From contig CM057474.1 of the NCBI GenBank assembly GCA_030035585.1, positions 6,680,001-6,744,000 of the forward strand: a DNA stretch of 64,000 nt. Reading direction: 5' to 3'. The stretch's first letter is position 1; every line of letters starts with the position of its first letter. Shown one piece after another: positions 48,060-58,899 of the stretch. The notes beneath the pieces were generated by a model, which worked only from the letters and a program-made list of their open reading frames with translations, ran no database searches and was not told the DNA's origin. The position numbers were made by a program, and so were the translations under genes. Origin of the DNA: Dugong dugon (taxonomy: Eukaryota > Chordata > Mammalia > Sirenia > Dugongidae).

Positions 48060-48560
48060 ATCTTATTGTCAGAGACTCTTTAAGACTTTACCTGAATATG
48101 TCTTAAATTTTTCTTATTCTTGATTGATAATCTAATTGAATAGAACATTATAATTTGATATTCATATTCAGCAGATAGAAGCTTTCATTAATATTCCTTA
48201 TTTCTAGAATATACTGTTGCTGTTTGGAAATTTCCTTTCAGTCTTATTGCCGTTGTTTTGATGGTGAATCTGTGTTCTCTGTTTTTGTATTTATTATTCT
48301 GCAGTTTCATAACCATGTAGCTCTGTGGGAATTTATACTTACTTATACTTATTCATACTCATATTTATTCTTCTTAAGACATGAATCTGAGTCACATACT
48401 TCACTATATATGTAAAATCCTCAGCCATTGTATCTTTAAATAATGCTTTCCTTCCGTTCTCTCTATTGTCTCCCTTGGACTTGAATAAGCTATATGTTAG
48501 CCCTTATTCTGTTATGTCTCTTAAATGTCTTTCAGATTCCCAATGTTGCAACCCTACACA
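48060..48560 (-). mobile_element. Possible old L1M 5' fragment
   Basis: Antisense text around 48420-48545 ('CAGCCATTGTATCTTTAAAT', 'GTTATGTCTCTTAAATG') is similar in style to the old L1 part at 39850-40100. Low confidence. Confidence 0.35.
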
Positions 48561-48634
48561 GAATTCCACATTATTTCCTCATATCTAATTTCCAGTTTAC
48601 TATTCTTTAATGTTTATGTTAAATATTTAACTGA

Positions 48635-48862
48635 AATAATTATTCCATCTGAATTTAGAGATCATCTCAAGAATAGATTTCACTCATTAAACATAATGAC
48701 CAAAGACCAGATGAGTTGTGGGGTGACATCACGGACATCATACATAAAGAAGGCTAAAGGTCATTAAAAAGACAGGAAAGAAAGAAAAGACAAAAATGGA
48801 TGTCAGGAGAGACTCTGAAACTTGCTCTTTAATGTACAGTAGCTAAAGTGAATGGAAGAAGT
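48635..48862 (+). mobile_element. RTE retrotransposon, ORF middle segment
   Basis: Nucleotide match to the RTE ORF between endonuclease and RT: 'GAATTTAGAGATCATCTCAA', 'GACCAGATGAGTTGTGGGG', 'TCATTAAAAAGACAGGAAAG', 'GACTCTGAAACTTGCTC', 'TAGCTAAAGTGAATGGAAG'. It ends at the truncated start of an L1. RTE sequence resumes after the L1 but more than 1 kb further along the element. Confidence 0.75.
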
Positions 48863-48949
48863 GAGTCCCAGAACAGAGGGACAATGGAGGATAAATGGAA
48901 AATACAAAGAGAATTGTTGAAAATTTGCTGGCATAAAAGCTCCCTAATA

Positions 48950-49361
48950 TCATGTAATACAAGATAATATTTATCCAAGAAGCTCAACAAACCCCATAGA
49001 GGATAGACCCCTCAAAAATTCACCATGATGTATAATCAAACTTGCCAAAACTAAAGACAAGGAAAGAATGCTGAAAGAGGCTAGCAATAAACAAAAACTC
49101 ACCTACAAAGGAGAATCAATAAAACTGAGCTCTGGTTACTCCGCAGAAACCATGCCAGCAAGAAGGCAATGGGATGGTATATATAAAGCCTTGAAGAGAA
49201 ATAATTGCCAACCAAAAAGTATATATCCAGAAAAATTATCTCTCAAATCAGGTGGCGAAATTAGGTCATTTCCAGATAAACAAAAATTAATGGAATATGC
49301 AAAAACCAGACGAAAATTACAAGAAATATTAAAAGGAGTCCTCTGGTTAGAGAAAAAATGA
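48950..49361 (+). pseudogene. L1 ORF1 C-terminal remnant
   Basis: Readable from 49068 as the ORF1 C-terminal domain: 'LTYKGESIKLSSGYSAETM', 'ARRQWDGIYKALK', 'GGEIRSFPDKQKLMEYAKT', 'LQEILKGVL'. This aligns without gaps to residues about 245-337 of the intact frame at 62919-63968. The N-terminal half is absent. Confidence 0.88.
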
Positions 49362-52210
49362 TGTCAGACATCAATCCAAGACTGGGACACAGGACAGGTC
49401 AACCAGATACCAACCCAGATAGGGAATTCACAAAAAGAAAACAAAGCTAACAGACTGAAAATAGAGAACCAGAGATGTCAATATGTAAATGACGACAACG
49501 TCAAAACGAAAAAGAGGGAATAAACAGTGTAGTCATAGAATTTCCATATAGAGAGGAAGTCATGACAATATCTAGAAATAAAATGCTGGTTTAAACTTAG
49601 AAAAAATAAAGGTTAATTTCATGGTAACTACAAAGGAAGCTAACAAACCTACCCATGAAAGTAAAAAAGAAGAAAAACATAAAGTCTTAGCAAATACAAA
49701 ATCAACAGTAATGAAAGAAATGAAAAGAAAACCCATAAACAAAAGGAACTCAGCACAGAAAATTAAGTGGAATAAAGAAACCATCAACACCACACACACA
49801 TACAAAATTACAGCAGTAAACTCATACCTATCAATAATTACACTAAATGTAAATGGCCTAAATGAACCAGTAAAGAGACAGAGAGTCGTAGAATGGGTAA
49901 AAACAAACAAACAAACAAACATGATCCATCTATCTGCTGTCGACAACAAGGCACACCTTATAAACAAAGACATAAACAAATTAAAACTTAAAGGATGGAA
50001 AAAATATATATACATCAAGCAAATAATAACCAAAAAAGAGCAGGAGTGGCAATATTAATCTCCGATAAAATAGGCTTTAAAGCAGAATCTACCATAAAGG
50101 ATAAGAAAGGACACTATATAATGATTAAAGAGTCAATACACCAGGAGGACATAACCATAATAAATATATACACACCCAATGAGAGGGCTTCAAAATACAT
50201 AAAACAAACTCTAAAAACATTGAAAAGAGAAATAGACAGCTCCACAATAATAGTAGGAAACTTCAACACACCACTTTTGGTGAAGGACAGAACATCTAGA
50301 AAGAAACTCAGTAAAGATACAGAAGATCTAAAAACCACAATCAACCAACTTGACCTCATAGACATATATAGAACACTCCACTCAACGGCATCAAAGTATA
50401 CATTCTTTTCCAATGTACGTGGAACATTCTCCAGAACAGATCACATTTTGGGCCACAAAGCAAGACTTTAAGACATTGCAATAATACAAAGCATCTTCTT
50501 AATGCCCTAAAAGCAGAAATCAATAACATAAACAATAAGCAAAAAAGATAAATAAATACAAGAAATTGAACAATACCTTGCTTAAAAACTACTGAGTAAT
50601 AGAAGAAATCAAGTATGGAATAAAAAAAAATCATAGAATCAAATGATAATGAAAAAACATCTTACTAAAACGTTTGGGACACAGCAAAAGTAGTGCTTAG
50701 AGGTCAATTTATAGCAATAAATGCACACATCAAAAAAGAAGAAAGGGCCAAAATCAAAACATTAACCCTACAACTCAAACAAATAGAGATCAGCAAAAGA
50801 AGTCCTCAGTCACTGTAAGACAGGGAATAATAAAGATGAGAGCAGAAATAAATGAAGTAGAGAACAAAAAAACGATAGAATCAACAAGATCAACAGTTGG
50901 TCCTTTAAATCTACACACCATTGGCGAAACCGACAAAGAAAAAAAAAAAGGAAAGGAAGCAAACAGCAGACTCAACTGTAATAAAATAGATAAAAAAGAT
51001 CATAACAGCATACTATGAGAAATTGTACTCCAACAAATTTGAAAACTTAGAGGAAATAGACAAATTTGTAGAAACACACTACCTACCTAAACTAATACAA
51101 ACTGAGGTAAAAAAAACTAAACAGACCTGTAACAAAAGAAGAGATTGAAGAGGTAATTAAAAAAACAAACAAATAAATAATACTCCCAACAAGAACAACA
51201 ACAAAAAGCAGTTGTCCAGATGGCTTCACTGGAGAATTCTACCAAACTTTCAGAGAAGAACTCACACCAATAGTACTCAAATTATTTCAGAGCTTAGAAA
51301 AGGAAGGAATACTTGCACATTCATTCTTTGAAGCCAGCATAATCCTGATACCAAAGTCAGGCAAAGACACCACAAAAGAAAACTGTAGACCAATATCCCT
51401 CATGTACATAGATGTAAAAATTCTCAACAAAATTCTGGCCAATAGAATTCAACAGCATATCAAAAAAATAATAAATCATGACCAAGTGGGATTCATACCA
51501 GGTATGCAGGGACGGTTCAACATTAGTAAATCAATCAGTGTATCCACTACATACATAAAACAAAGGAAAATAATCACATGATCATCTAAATCGACGCAGA
51601 AATGGCATTTGACAAACTCCAATACCCATTCCGGATAAAAACTGTCAGCAAAATAGGAATAGAAGGGAAATTTCTTGACATAATAAAAGGAATTTATATC
51701 AAACCTACAGCAAACATCATTCTAAGTGGAGAGACCGAAAGCATTCCCCCCTGAGAATGGGAACTAGATAGGGATGCCCTTTATCACTAGTCTTATTCAA
51801 TATCGTGCTGGTAGTCCTGGATACAGCAATAAGGCAAGACAAATAAGTAAAAGGCATCTGAATTGGTAAGGAAGAAGTAAAACTATCCCTTTTCGCAGAT
51901 GATAAGATCTTATACACAGAAAACCCCAAAGAATTCACAAGGAAGCTAGTGAAACTAATGGAAGATTTCAGCAAAGTAGCAGGATACAAGATTAACATAG
52001 AAAAATCGTTTGGATTCTACTACACCAACAAAGATCTTCTAAAAGGAAATGCACCAAATCACTACCATTTACAATAGCCCCCAAGAAGATGAAATACTTA
52101 GGAATAACTCTAACCAGTGACCTAAAAGACATATACAGAGAGAACTATAAAACACTACTGCAAGAAACCAAAAGAGACCTACATAAATGGAAAAAAAAAA
52201 AAAAAAACTC

Positions 52211-52510
52211 TTATAGATTGAACTGTGTCCCTCAAAAGTGTGTGTCAACTTGGCTAGGCCATGATTCTCAGTATTGTGTGATTGTCCACCATTTCGTCAT
52301 CTCAGGTAATTTTTCCATGTCTTGTAAATCCTACCTCTATGATGTTAATTAGAGACAGTTATGTTAATGAGGCAGGACTCAATCTACAAGATTGAATTGT
52401 ATGTTGAGTCAATCTCTTTTGAGATATAAAAGAGAGAAGCCAGCAGACAGACATGGGGACCCCATGCCACCAAGAAACAAGAGCCAGGAGAATAGTGCAT
52501 CCTTTGGACA
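52211..52510 (+). mobile_element. MLT1-like LTR fragment inside L1
   Basis: Starts 'TTATAGATTGAACTGTGTCC', the sense counterpart of the LTR end at 41785, and includes 'GTCAACTTGGCTAGGCC' and 'TTTTGAGATATAAAAGAGAG'. It is cut off on the right, where L1 ORF2 resumes. On the left is an A17 run. Confidence 0.68.
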
Positions 52511-52560
52511 TTCAGGTGGCTAACAGACATATGAGGAAATGCTCACAATTATTAGCCATT

Positions 52561-52717
52561 AAAAAAAAAAGTTACCGTACAGTCGATTCCAACTCATAGC
52601 AGCCTTATATGATAGAGAACTGCCCTGTAGGGTTTTCCAAGGAGTGGCTGGTGGATTCAAACTGCTGACCTTTTTGGTTAGCAGCTCAACTCTTAACCAT
52701 TGCCCCAACAGTTACTA
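52561..52717 (-). mobile_element. AfroSINE, short form (first of a pair at one site)
   Basis: Antisense copy with A-tail, 'ACAGTCGATTCCAACTCATAG', 'GGTTTTCCAAGGAGTGGC', 'GGTTAGCAGCTCAAC'. 'ATTAGCCATT' precedes it (52551-52560) and follows it (52718-52727). Confidence 0.9.
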
Positions 52718-52727
52718 TTAGCCATTA

Positions 52728-52895
52728 ACCAAAAAACCAAACCTGTTGCCATCAAGTCGATTCTGACTCATAGCGACCCTATAGGGCAGAGTAAAACTAC
52801 CCCATAGGGTTTCCAAGGAGTGCCTGGTGGATTCGAACTGCAGACCCTTTTGGTTAGCAGCCATAGCTCTTAACCACTACACCACCAGGGTTTCC
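52728..52895 (-). mobile_element. AfroSINE, short form (second of a pair at one site)
   Basis: Antisense copy: 'CATCAAGTCGATTCTGACTC', 'GTAAAACTACCCCATAGGG', 'GGTGGATTCGAACTGC' and head complement 'CACCACCAGGGTTTCC'. It is flanked by 'ATTAGCCATT' and 'ATTAGCTATT', so it used the duplicated target of its neighbour. Confidence 0.92.
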
Positions 52896-53410
52896 ATTAG
52901 CTATTAGAGAAGAGCAAATAATACTACAAATGTGACACCGTCTCACCCCAACAATACTGCCACTAATCAAAAAATAGAAAATAACAAAGTTTGGAGAGGT
53001 TGCAAGGAGATTGGAACTCTTTGGCACTGCTGGTGGGAATGTAAAAAAAAATGGCACAACCACTTTGGAAAATGATATGACACGTCCTTAAAATCTAGGA
53101 ATAAAAATACCCTACCATCCAGCAATCCCACTCCTAGGAATATATCCTAGAGAAATAAGGGCCGTCACAAGAATAGACATATGCACATTCATGCTCACTG
53201 CAGCACTATTCACAATTGCAAGAAGACGGAAACTACCTAGATGCCCATCAACAGATAAATGGATAAACAAATTACGGTACATACACACAATGGAGTACTA
53301 CGCAACAGTGTAGAACAATGATAAATCCTAGAAACATCTCACAATGTGGATGAATCTAGAGGACATTATGCGAAATTACATAAGTCAGTCGCAAAAGGAC
53401 AAACATTGTA

Positions 53411-54427
53411 TAAGACCACTGTTATAAGAACTCAAGAAAAGGTTTATACACAGGAAAAAAAATTCTTTGATGGTTAGGAGGATGGTGAGGGAGGTGCAGG
53501 GAGATCACTAACTAGATAGTAGACAAGTGTCAACTCTGGTGAAGGAGAAAACAGCAGACAATATAGGGGAAGTCAGCACTGCTTGACCAAAGCAAAGGCA
53601 TAGAAGTTTCTCAGACACGGCCGAACACCTTGATGGACCAAGTTGCTGGGGATGGGGGCTGGGGGTCATGGTCTCGGGGGACATCTAGGTCAACTGGCAT
53701 AACATAGTTCATGAAGTAAATGTTCTACATCCTGCTTTGGTGAGTAGCATCTGGGGTCTTAAAAGCTTGTGAGTGGCCACCTAAGATACGTCTATTGGTC
53801 CCATCCTGTCCGAAGCAAAGGAGAATGAAGAAAACAAAAGACACAAAAGAAGTATTCGTCCAAAGAACTAATGGACCACTTGACCCGCAGCCTCCACCAG
53901 CCTGAGCCCAGAAGAACTAGATGGTACCCAGCTACCATCACCAACTGCTCTGACGTGGATCACAATAGAGGATCCTCAACAGAGAGAAAAATGTAGGAAA
54001 AAATTCAAAATTCACAAAAAAAGACCAGACTTACTGGTCTAACAGAGATTGGAGGTACCCCCAAAACTACGGCCCCCAGACAATGGTAACGCAGAACTGA
54101 AACCACTCCTGAAGCCCACTTTGCAGACAAAGATTAGACAGGCCTATAAAACAAACAAAAACACATGTGAGGAATGTGCTTATTAGTTAAATCAAATATT
54201 TGAGACCAAGTAGGCAACTTCCACCCAAAAGCACGACGAGAAGCCAGGAAGGGATATTAACTGGATGAAGGGACGCAGGGAACCCAGTGTGGAAAGAGGG
54301 AGCATGCTCTCACATTGTTGGGATTGTAACCAACGTCACAAAACAATATGTGTATAAATTTTTGAATGAGAAATTAACTTGGGCTGTAAACTTTCACCTA
54401 AAGCACAATAAAATAAAATAAAAAAAT
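53411..54427 (+). other. L1 3' untranslated region
   Basis: About 1 kb from the ORF2 end to the A-rich terminus. Shares text with the antisense copy at 25021-25972, such as 'GAGTAGCATCTGGGGTCTT' and 'CACAATAGAGGATCC'. An AATAAA signal is present near 54409. Confidence 0.78.
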
Positions 54428-54945
54428 GACATATTGCATTTGGCAAATTTACTGCAAAAGACCTCTTTAAAGTGTTAAAAGTAAATATGTCACTTGAGGT
54501 ATTTTCAGTCACCTCATATGTATGCAGAAGCTGGATAATGAATAAGATGACCAAAGAATTGATGCCTTTGAATTATGGTATTGGTGGAGAATATTGAGCA
54601 TACCATGGACTGCCAGAAGAAGGGACAAATCTGTTTTGGAAGCAGTACAGCCAGAATGCTCCTTAGAAGGGAGGATGGGAGACTTTATCTCATGTACTTT
54701 GGACACATTATCAGCAGGGACCAGTCCCTGAAGAAGGACATCATGCTTAGTAAAGTAGAACGTCATTGAAAAAGAAGAAGACTCTAAACATTATGGATTG
54801 ACCCGGTGGCTACAACAATGAGCTCAAACATAGCAATAACTGTGAGGATGGTGCAGGACCAGACAGTGTTTGATTCTGTTGTATGTAGGGTTAGTATGAG
54901 TCAGAATCAACTTGACAGCACCTAACAATAACAACAAAAAACTAA
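54428..54945 (+). pseudogene. RTE retrotransposon, 3' end
   Basis: Matches the ORF C terminus and tail of the RTE at 61790-62320: 'GCATTTGGCAAATTTACTGC', 'ACCATGGACTGCCAGAAG', 'GTACAGCCAGAATGCTCC', 'AAGGACATCATGCTTAG', then the tail 'AGTATGAGTCAGAATCAACTT' and (AACAATAAC)n. This is the same tail as on the SINEs. Frames are broken. Confidence 0.85.
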
Positions 54946-55358
54946 AAAACATATTTCTGCTATACTCAAAGGGAAAAAATACAATTAAATTAAAAATTGA
55001 CTCTCAATAATAATAGCCATGAAGTCTGTCTAACAGGCAGAACATGTAAAGATATATACATTTTACATTAAAATTAAAATCCAGCTCTTTATGTTAATGA
55101 ATATATTTTTTAACGTTAAGGTTCAAGTGTCCCATTTGATCCAAGAGTGTACCTGTGGCAGCTTCGGGGTGAGAAGCCATCACATAACAGTAAAGTTATG
55201 TCATGCCAGGAACAAGTCTTTAGGATCAGTGATGACAGTTTGGTCAAATACTTTACTCTTAGCCTGCAACTTTGGTTCTTTTATTTTACTGCCGAGGGAA
55301 TAATAATCTCTCAGCACTCTGCAAACGAAATATATTGGAGATAGAATTTGTACCATCA
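54946..55358. other. Unique DNA, no gene seen
   Basis: Frames at 55091-55413 on both strands have no recognised motif. Confidence 0.35.
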
Positions 55359-55370
55359 TAAGACTTGTCC

Positions 55371-55520
55371 AAGCCCTGGTGGAGAAGTGGTTAAGAACTC
55401 GGCTGTTAACCAAAAGTTCAGCAGTTCAAATCCACCAGCTGCTCCCTATGGGGCAGTTCTATTCTGTCCCTTAGGGTTGCTATGAGTAGGAAATGACTTG
55501 AAGGCAATTTTTTTTTTTTT
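55371..55520 (+). mobile_element. AfroSINE, short form, with exact target duplication
   Basis: Head 'AAGCCCTGGTGGAGAAGTGG', 'GTTCAAATCCACCAGC', 'GGGGCAGTTCTATTCTGTCC', tail 'GCTATGAGTAGGAAATGAC' and T14. 'TAAGACTTGTCC' lies at 55359-55370 and 55521-55532, and the match may extend to AAG. Confidence 0.92.
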
Positions 55521-55532
55521 TAAGACTTGTCC

Positions 55533-56138
55533 AAGTGCATGATTAATTTATAAATATGTTACCCCTTCATCTCAACTTTTAATTCTTCTTTATCTTTCCT
55601 TTTTCACATGTATATATGAAATCTGTTTAATTTTGTTAGCCAACTTCTGTGTATCAGAGAATTAATGTATTGTCAATAAACTTTTTTTTAATGAAAAACA
55701 GCATTTTCATTAATGTCATTACTGGTTTGTAATATCTTTCTCATGCATTTATTTTCTCTCTAATTGTCAGAAACTGCACCTAATCTTTATTTATTATTTA
55801 TTTATTTTTCACATATGGATGTTTATAATAGCCCCTTAACCAATAATCCCAGGAAAGAGCCCTAAATTTGAAAATCAAAGATTCTTTTCTTTAGCCTGGT
55901 TTTAATTATCCACAGAAGCTTTTTTGACTTCCTATGTTTGCGATTTTTATAATTCTTTCTTTACTTTTATATTATTTAGCAGTAAAATCCTTTAAATGAT
56001 AAGCACTTAAAGATATTACAAAGTAAAAACAAAAGACATTTTTTAAAAAAACCTAGAAAAATTGTATCTAATAATAGAGTCATTTTTGCTGGAAGAAGAA
56101 ATCAGGAAAAAATATTACAATAACTAGACATAGCGTAG
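55533..56138. other. Unique AT-rich DNA
   Basis: A (TTTA)n patch lies at about 55787-55805. Otherwise nothing recognised. Confidence 0.35.
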
Positions 56139-56345
56139 GAGCCTGGATGGTGTCAGTGGTTTGTTATTGGTCGCTAACATAAAAGTTGGCAGTTTCAATC
56201 TACCCAACAACACTGCAGAAGAAAGGCCTGGAGATCTTCTCTGGTAAACATTACAGCCAAGAAAATCCCATGGAGAAGTTCTACTCTGTAACACATGGGG
56301 TCGCCATAAGAGGGAATGGACTTGATGGCAAAGGGTTTATTTTTT
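56139..56345 (+). mobile_element. AfroSINE-type SINE, older variant
   Basis: 'GAGCCTGGATGGTGTCAGTGG', 'GTTGGCAGTTTCAATCTACC', 'AAGAAAGGCCTGGAGATCTT', 'ATTACAGCCAAGAAAATCC', 'GTCGCCATAAGAGGGAATGG'. The block 'GAAAGGCCTGG.GATC' is shared with the RTE-body SINE at 3308, so this variant links the two SINE groups. Confidence 0.82.
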
Positions 56346-57023
56346 GTTTGTTGGTTTAGTCATAGCTTTAATCAATGAAGCAAAAACAAGTAAAACCCTT
56401 GGGCCTTGAAGAAGAAAAGGATTCATGAAAGGATTAAAGACGGTGTCTGAGGCTTGGTGATTGAGTGAACTATGTGTCCCCAGTGCTTGGTCTCAGCTAT
56501 CCTCCTTTGTCCTTCAATAATCTTGCTAGTTTCTGAAGTTAATGGAAAATCTTTTGAACCTGTGACTAAACAGTTCTAGTTAACTTGCCTGATTTTCTAA
56601 TTCTGCTCACTCAATCTATGGAATCATTCCTATTTTGGTCTGCAAAGGTACGAGGGATTTGTCTTTATAAAATGTTTTGCTTTTGGCCTCTAATAATTAT
56701 ATCGGAATCTGCACGTCTCCTTTGTGGAGTTGGGTGGCAGGTACAGGAAGAAACTCCAATTTTCTGTGAGAGACTTCAGAATTTTGTATCCGGTACTTCT
56801 GCCTGCCAGAATCATCGGCTTGTTAGCACCTCTTTCTTTAGCACCGCTAATGTTCTAGCTTTCTCCAAAACTCGCGCGCACGCATGCACACGCATACACA
56901 GATCTTGACTTAACTTTGCTGGCGTTTAGCACGGAAGTCGAATGCCGTTCATTTATTCGCCTTTCACCTTCACACATAGACAACATTTGGCAAGATCTTC
57001 CCTGCCCTATTTCTCTATTGCAG
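56346..57023. other. Unique DNA with preserved CpGs
   Basis: Non-repetitive. A CG/CA-alternating patch lies at about 56871-56900. A 107-codon frame at 56585-56908 runs into it and has no domain I know. Confidence 0.35.
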
Positions 57024-57143
57024 CCTGCAGAGTCACTGCCATCCTCAAACAGCTCAGCCATTCAGGAATGATGATCGAAAGTTCCGGAACACCAGTGAAA
57101 CACTCATCCCTTAAGATTAGAGACCTAGCAGAAACTTTCCAAG
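57024..57143 (+). other. Exon-like segment with splice signals, unidentified
   Basis: A 120-base segment preceded by a pyrimidine-rich tract and AG ('ATTTCTCTATTGCAG') and followed by a good donor ('CAAG' then 'GTAACTGG'). Its length is a multiple of three. One frame is open across it, within 56942-57202, reading '...SGTPVKHSSLKIRDLAETF...'. It lies in non-repetitive DNA. I do not recognise the protein. It could be a real coding exon, a decayed one, or chance. Confidence 0.3.
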
Positions 57144-57957
57144 GTAACTGGGCTAAACAAGAACTCTCTAAAAGGGGCTTGATCAACCACTCTGTTGTTT
57201 GACATTTCATATTCTTAATGCCTTCTTTGGAATGTTTAACTTTAAGGGCCCTTTGCTGAATTTCTAGCATGTGGCTTCTAGTCTTGACCTGAGGGCTAAT
57301 TGCAAACATCTGGTTACTGTTTTAAGGTATGAGGACTTGATAGTTATTAGAGGTTAGTAGTAAAAGAAGAAATTCTTCAGTTAGGCGTCAATATATTTTC
57401 AAAGACAACATTGAATTTATTGTTGTAACTTGTCTAGAAGGCTTAACGGGAAATTTAAAAGCATAATAGTTCTCTATTGTGGATTGTGTAACTAATTATT
57501 TAATTAATCCTTTTGAGCAAATGTCACAACAAAAGAATTTCCTTGAGGAATAATAATAAGAGAGAAGAGCAGGGTGGGCCATAGAGGGAAAAAGGCAAGA
57601 GACTGAGGAATAGGATGCAACCTTGACGTCACTAACAGGCAGAGAGAAATGAGAGGATACCTATTGAATAAGCCTCAGGAGATGGTACTGTAATAAAAAT
57701 ATACATTTGGACAATATTAACATACAAAAGGAATATCAAAAGAAGTAGCTTGCTTTTTTTTTTTTTTTCTTTTTAATACTGTAAGAGTCACTTTTGCTCA
57801 AGGTCTATCACGGCCAGTGTGTAATTCTCGTTCATAATCCCTGGTGCTTACCTTTAATTAGGTTCCATTATTCTAATCATGGTTGCCTTGCTAAAGTGCT
57901 AATCAACAAACAGACATGATCTATAATTCTTGCCTCTCTTGGCAGTGATATGTATAA
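57144..57957. other. Unique DNA, no gene seen
   Basis: A T14 run near 57754-57767. No repeat family recognised. Confidence 0.35.
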
Positions 57958-58115
57958 CCAAAAAAACTAAACCTACTGCCGTCGAGTTGATTTTGATTCA
58001 TAGCGACCCTATAGGACAGAATAGAACTGTCCCATAGGGTTTCCAAGGAGCACCTGGTGGACTCGAACTGCCAACCTTTTGGTGAGCAGCTGTAGCCCTT
58101 AACCACTATGCCACC
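57958..58115 (-). mobile_element. AfroSINE, short form
   Basis: Antisense copy: 'CCGTCGAGTTGATTTTGATTC', 'GACCCTATAGGACAG', 'GTGGACTCGAACTGCC', 'CCACTATGCCACC'. Flanks 'CAGTGATA' and 'CACTGATA' may be its target duplication. Confidence 0.9.
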
Positions 58116-58397
58116 ATTATCACTGATAAATCTAGTTTCATAGGCTCCAAACACATAAATATACAAAAATGTGAGTTGATGGTTATAAATAATCAGTGGA
58201 AATTTATGATATGGTATAACACAAAGAAATACATGTAAATATAAAACTTCCCATTGATTTGGATCATCTGGTCTGAGAGTATTTTAGGTAGGTTCAGGTT
58301 AAATCAGACCATACAGGTAGGTACTTCAGAATTATTCCTTTAGTTTGGTTTTTCTTGCAATCTCAAATTCGGGGTAGTACATTAGAAATCTACTATC

Positions 58398-58795
58398 CCT
58401 CTGTCTGTTTGCAGTGCTGTGATGGCTTGTCTGTTGCTATGATGCTGGAAGCTATGCCGCTGGTATTTCAATTACCAGCAGGGTCATCCATGGTGGACAA
58501 ATTTCAGTGGAGCTTAGAGACTAAGACAGACTGAGAAGAAAGGCCTGATGATCCACTTCTGAAAATTAGCCAGTGACAACCCTATGGATTGCAAGAGAAT
58601 ATTACCCAATATAGTGCTGGAAGATGAGCTCCCTAAATTAGAAAGCACTCAAAACACATAGTGGCTGCGATAATAGATTGGAGCATACCAACGACTGTGA
58701 AATGGCACAGGACAGGGCAATGTTTTGTTGTGTTGTACATGGGATCACTGTGAATCTCAGCTAACTCAATGGCAACTAACAACAACAACAAGTTA
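58398..58795 (+). mobile_element. Internally deleted RTE (non-autonomous derivative)
   Basis: The first part matches the RTE 5' end: 'GTTGCTATGATGCTGGAAGC', 'CCAGCAGGGTCATCCATGG', 'GACTAAGACAGACTGAGAAG', 'ATAGTGCTGGAAGATGAGC'. At about 58665 it jumps to the extreme 3' part: 'AGTGGCTGCGATAATAG', 'GCACAGGACAGGGCAATG', 'CAATGGCAACTAACAACAAC'. The whole coding region is missing, leaving about 400 bases with both termini. Confidence 0.75.
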
Positions 58796-58899
58796 AAAAT
58801 ATAAAGTCTTGTTAGAATTTGACAATAAGGATAGTCAAGTTGACAGAAAAATGTAAATCTGCTTTGGATACAGGGACTATATATCTTTATTATTAAGAA

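Larger units (their letters stand above)
49795..53410 (+). pseudogene. L1 ORF2 remnant, internally deleted
   Basis: Endonuclease start 'SYLSIITLNVNGLNEPVKR' near 49825, then 'AGVAILISDKIGF', 'ITIINIYTPNERASKYI' and 'LIDIYRTLHSTASKYTFFS' in a second frame (49995-50471). RT motifs include 'DQVGFIPGM' near 51480 and palm '[17 protein letters not shown]' with FADD at 51892-51903, intact. After 'KRDLHKWKK' (52180) the sequence runs into A's and an LTR, then resumes far downstream ('CAGGTGGCTAACAGACATAT', 52512), so part of the RT C-terminal side is missing. The end at about 53230-53400 matches the ORF2 C terminus. Frameshifts throughout. Confidence 0.88.
48865..54427 (+). mobile_element. 5'-truncated L1, sense, interrupted by LTR and SINEs
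   Basis: Begins within ORF1 (counterpart of codon about 185 of the intact copy), passes through ORF1 C terminus, ORF2 and the 3' UTR, and ends 'CAATAAAATAAAATAAAAAAA'. It carries an LTR fragment (52211-52510) and two SINEs (52561-52895). Target duplications are not evident. Confidence 0.9.

Noticed and set aside
56871..56900. CpG island promoter
   Set aside because: Only a short CG/CA-alternating patch, not a sustained CpG-rich region.
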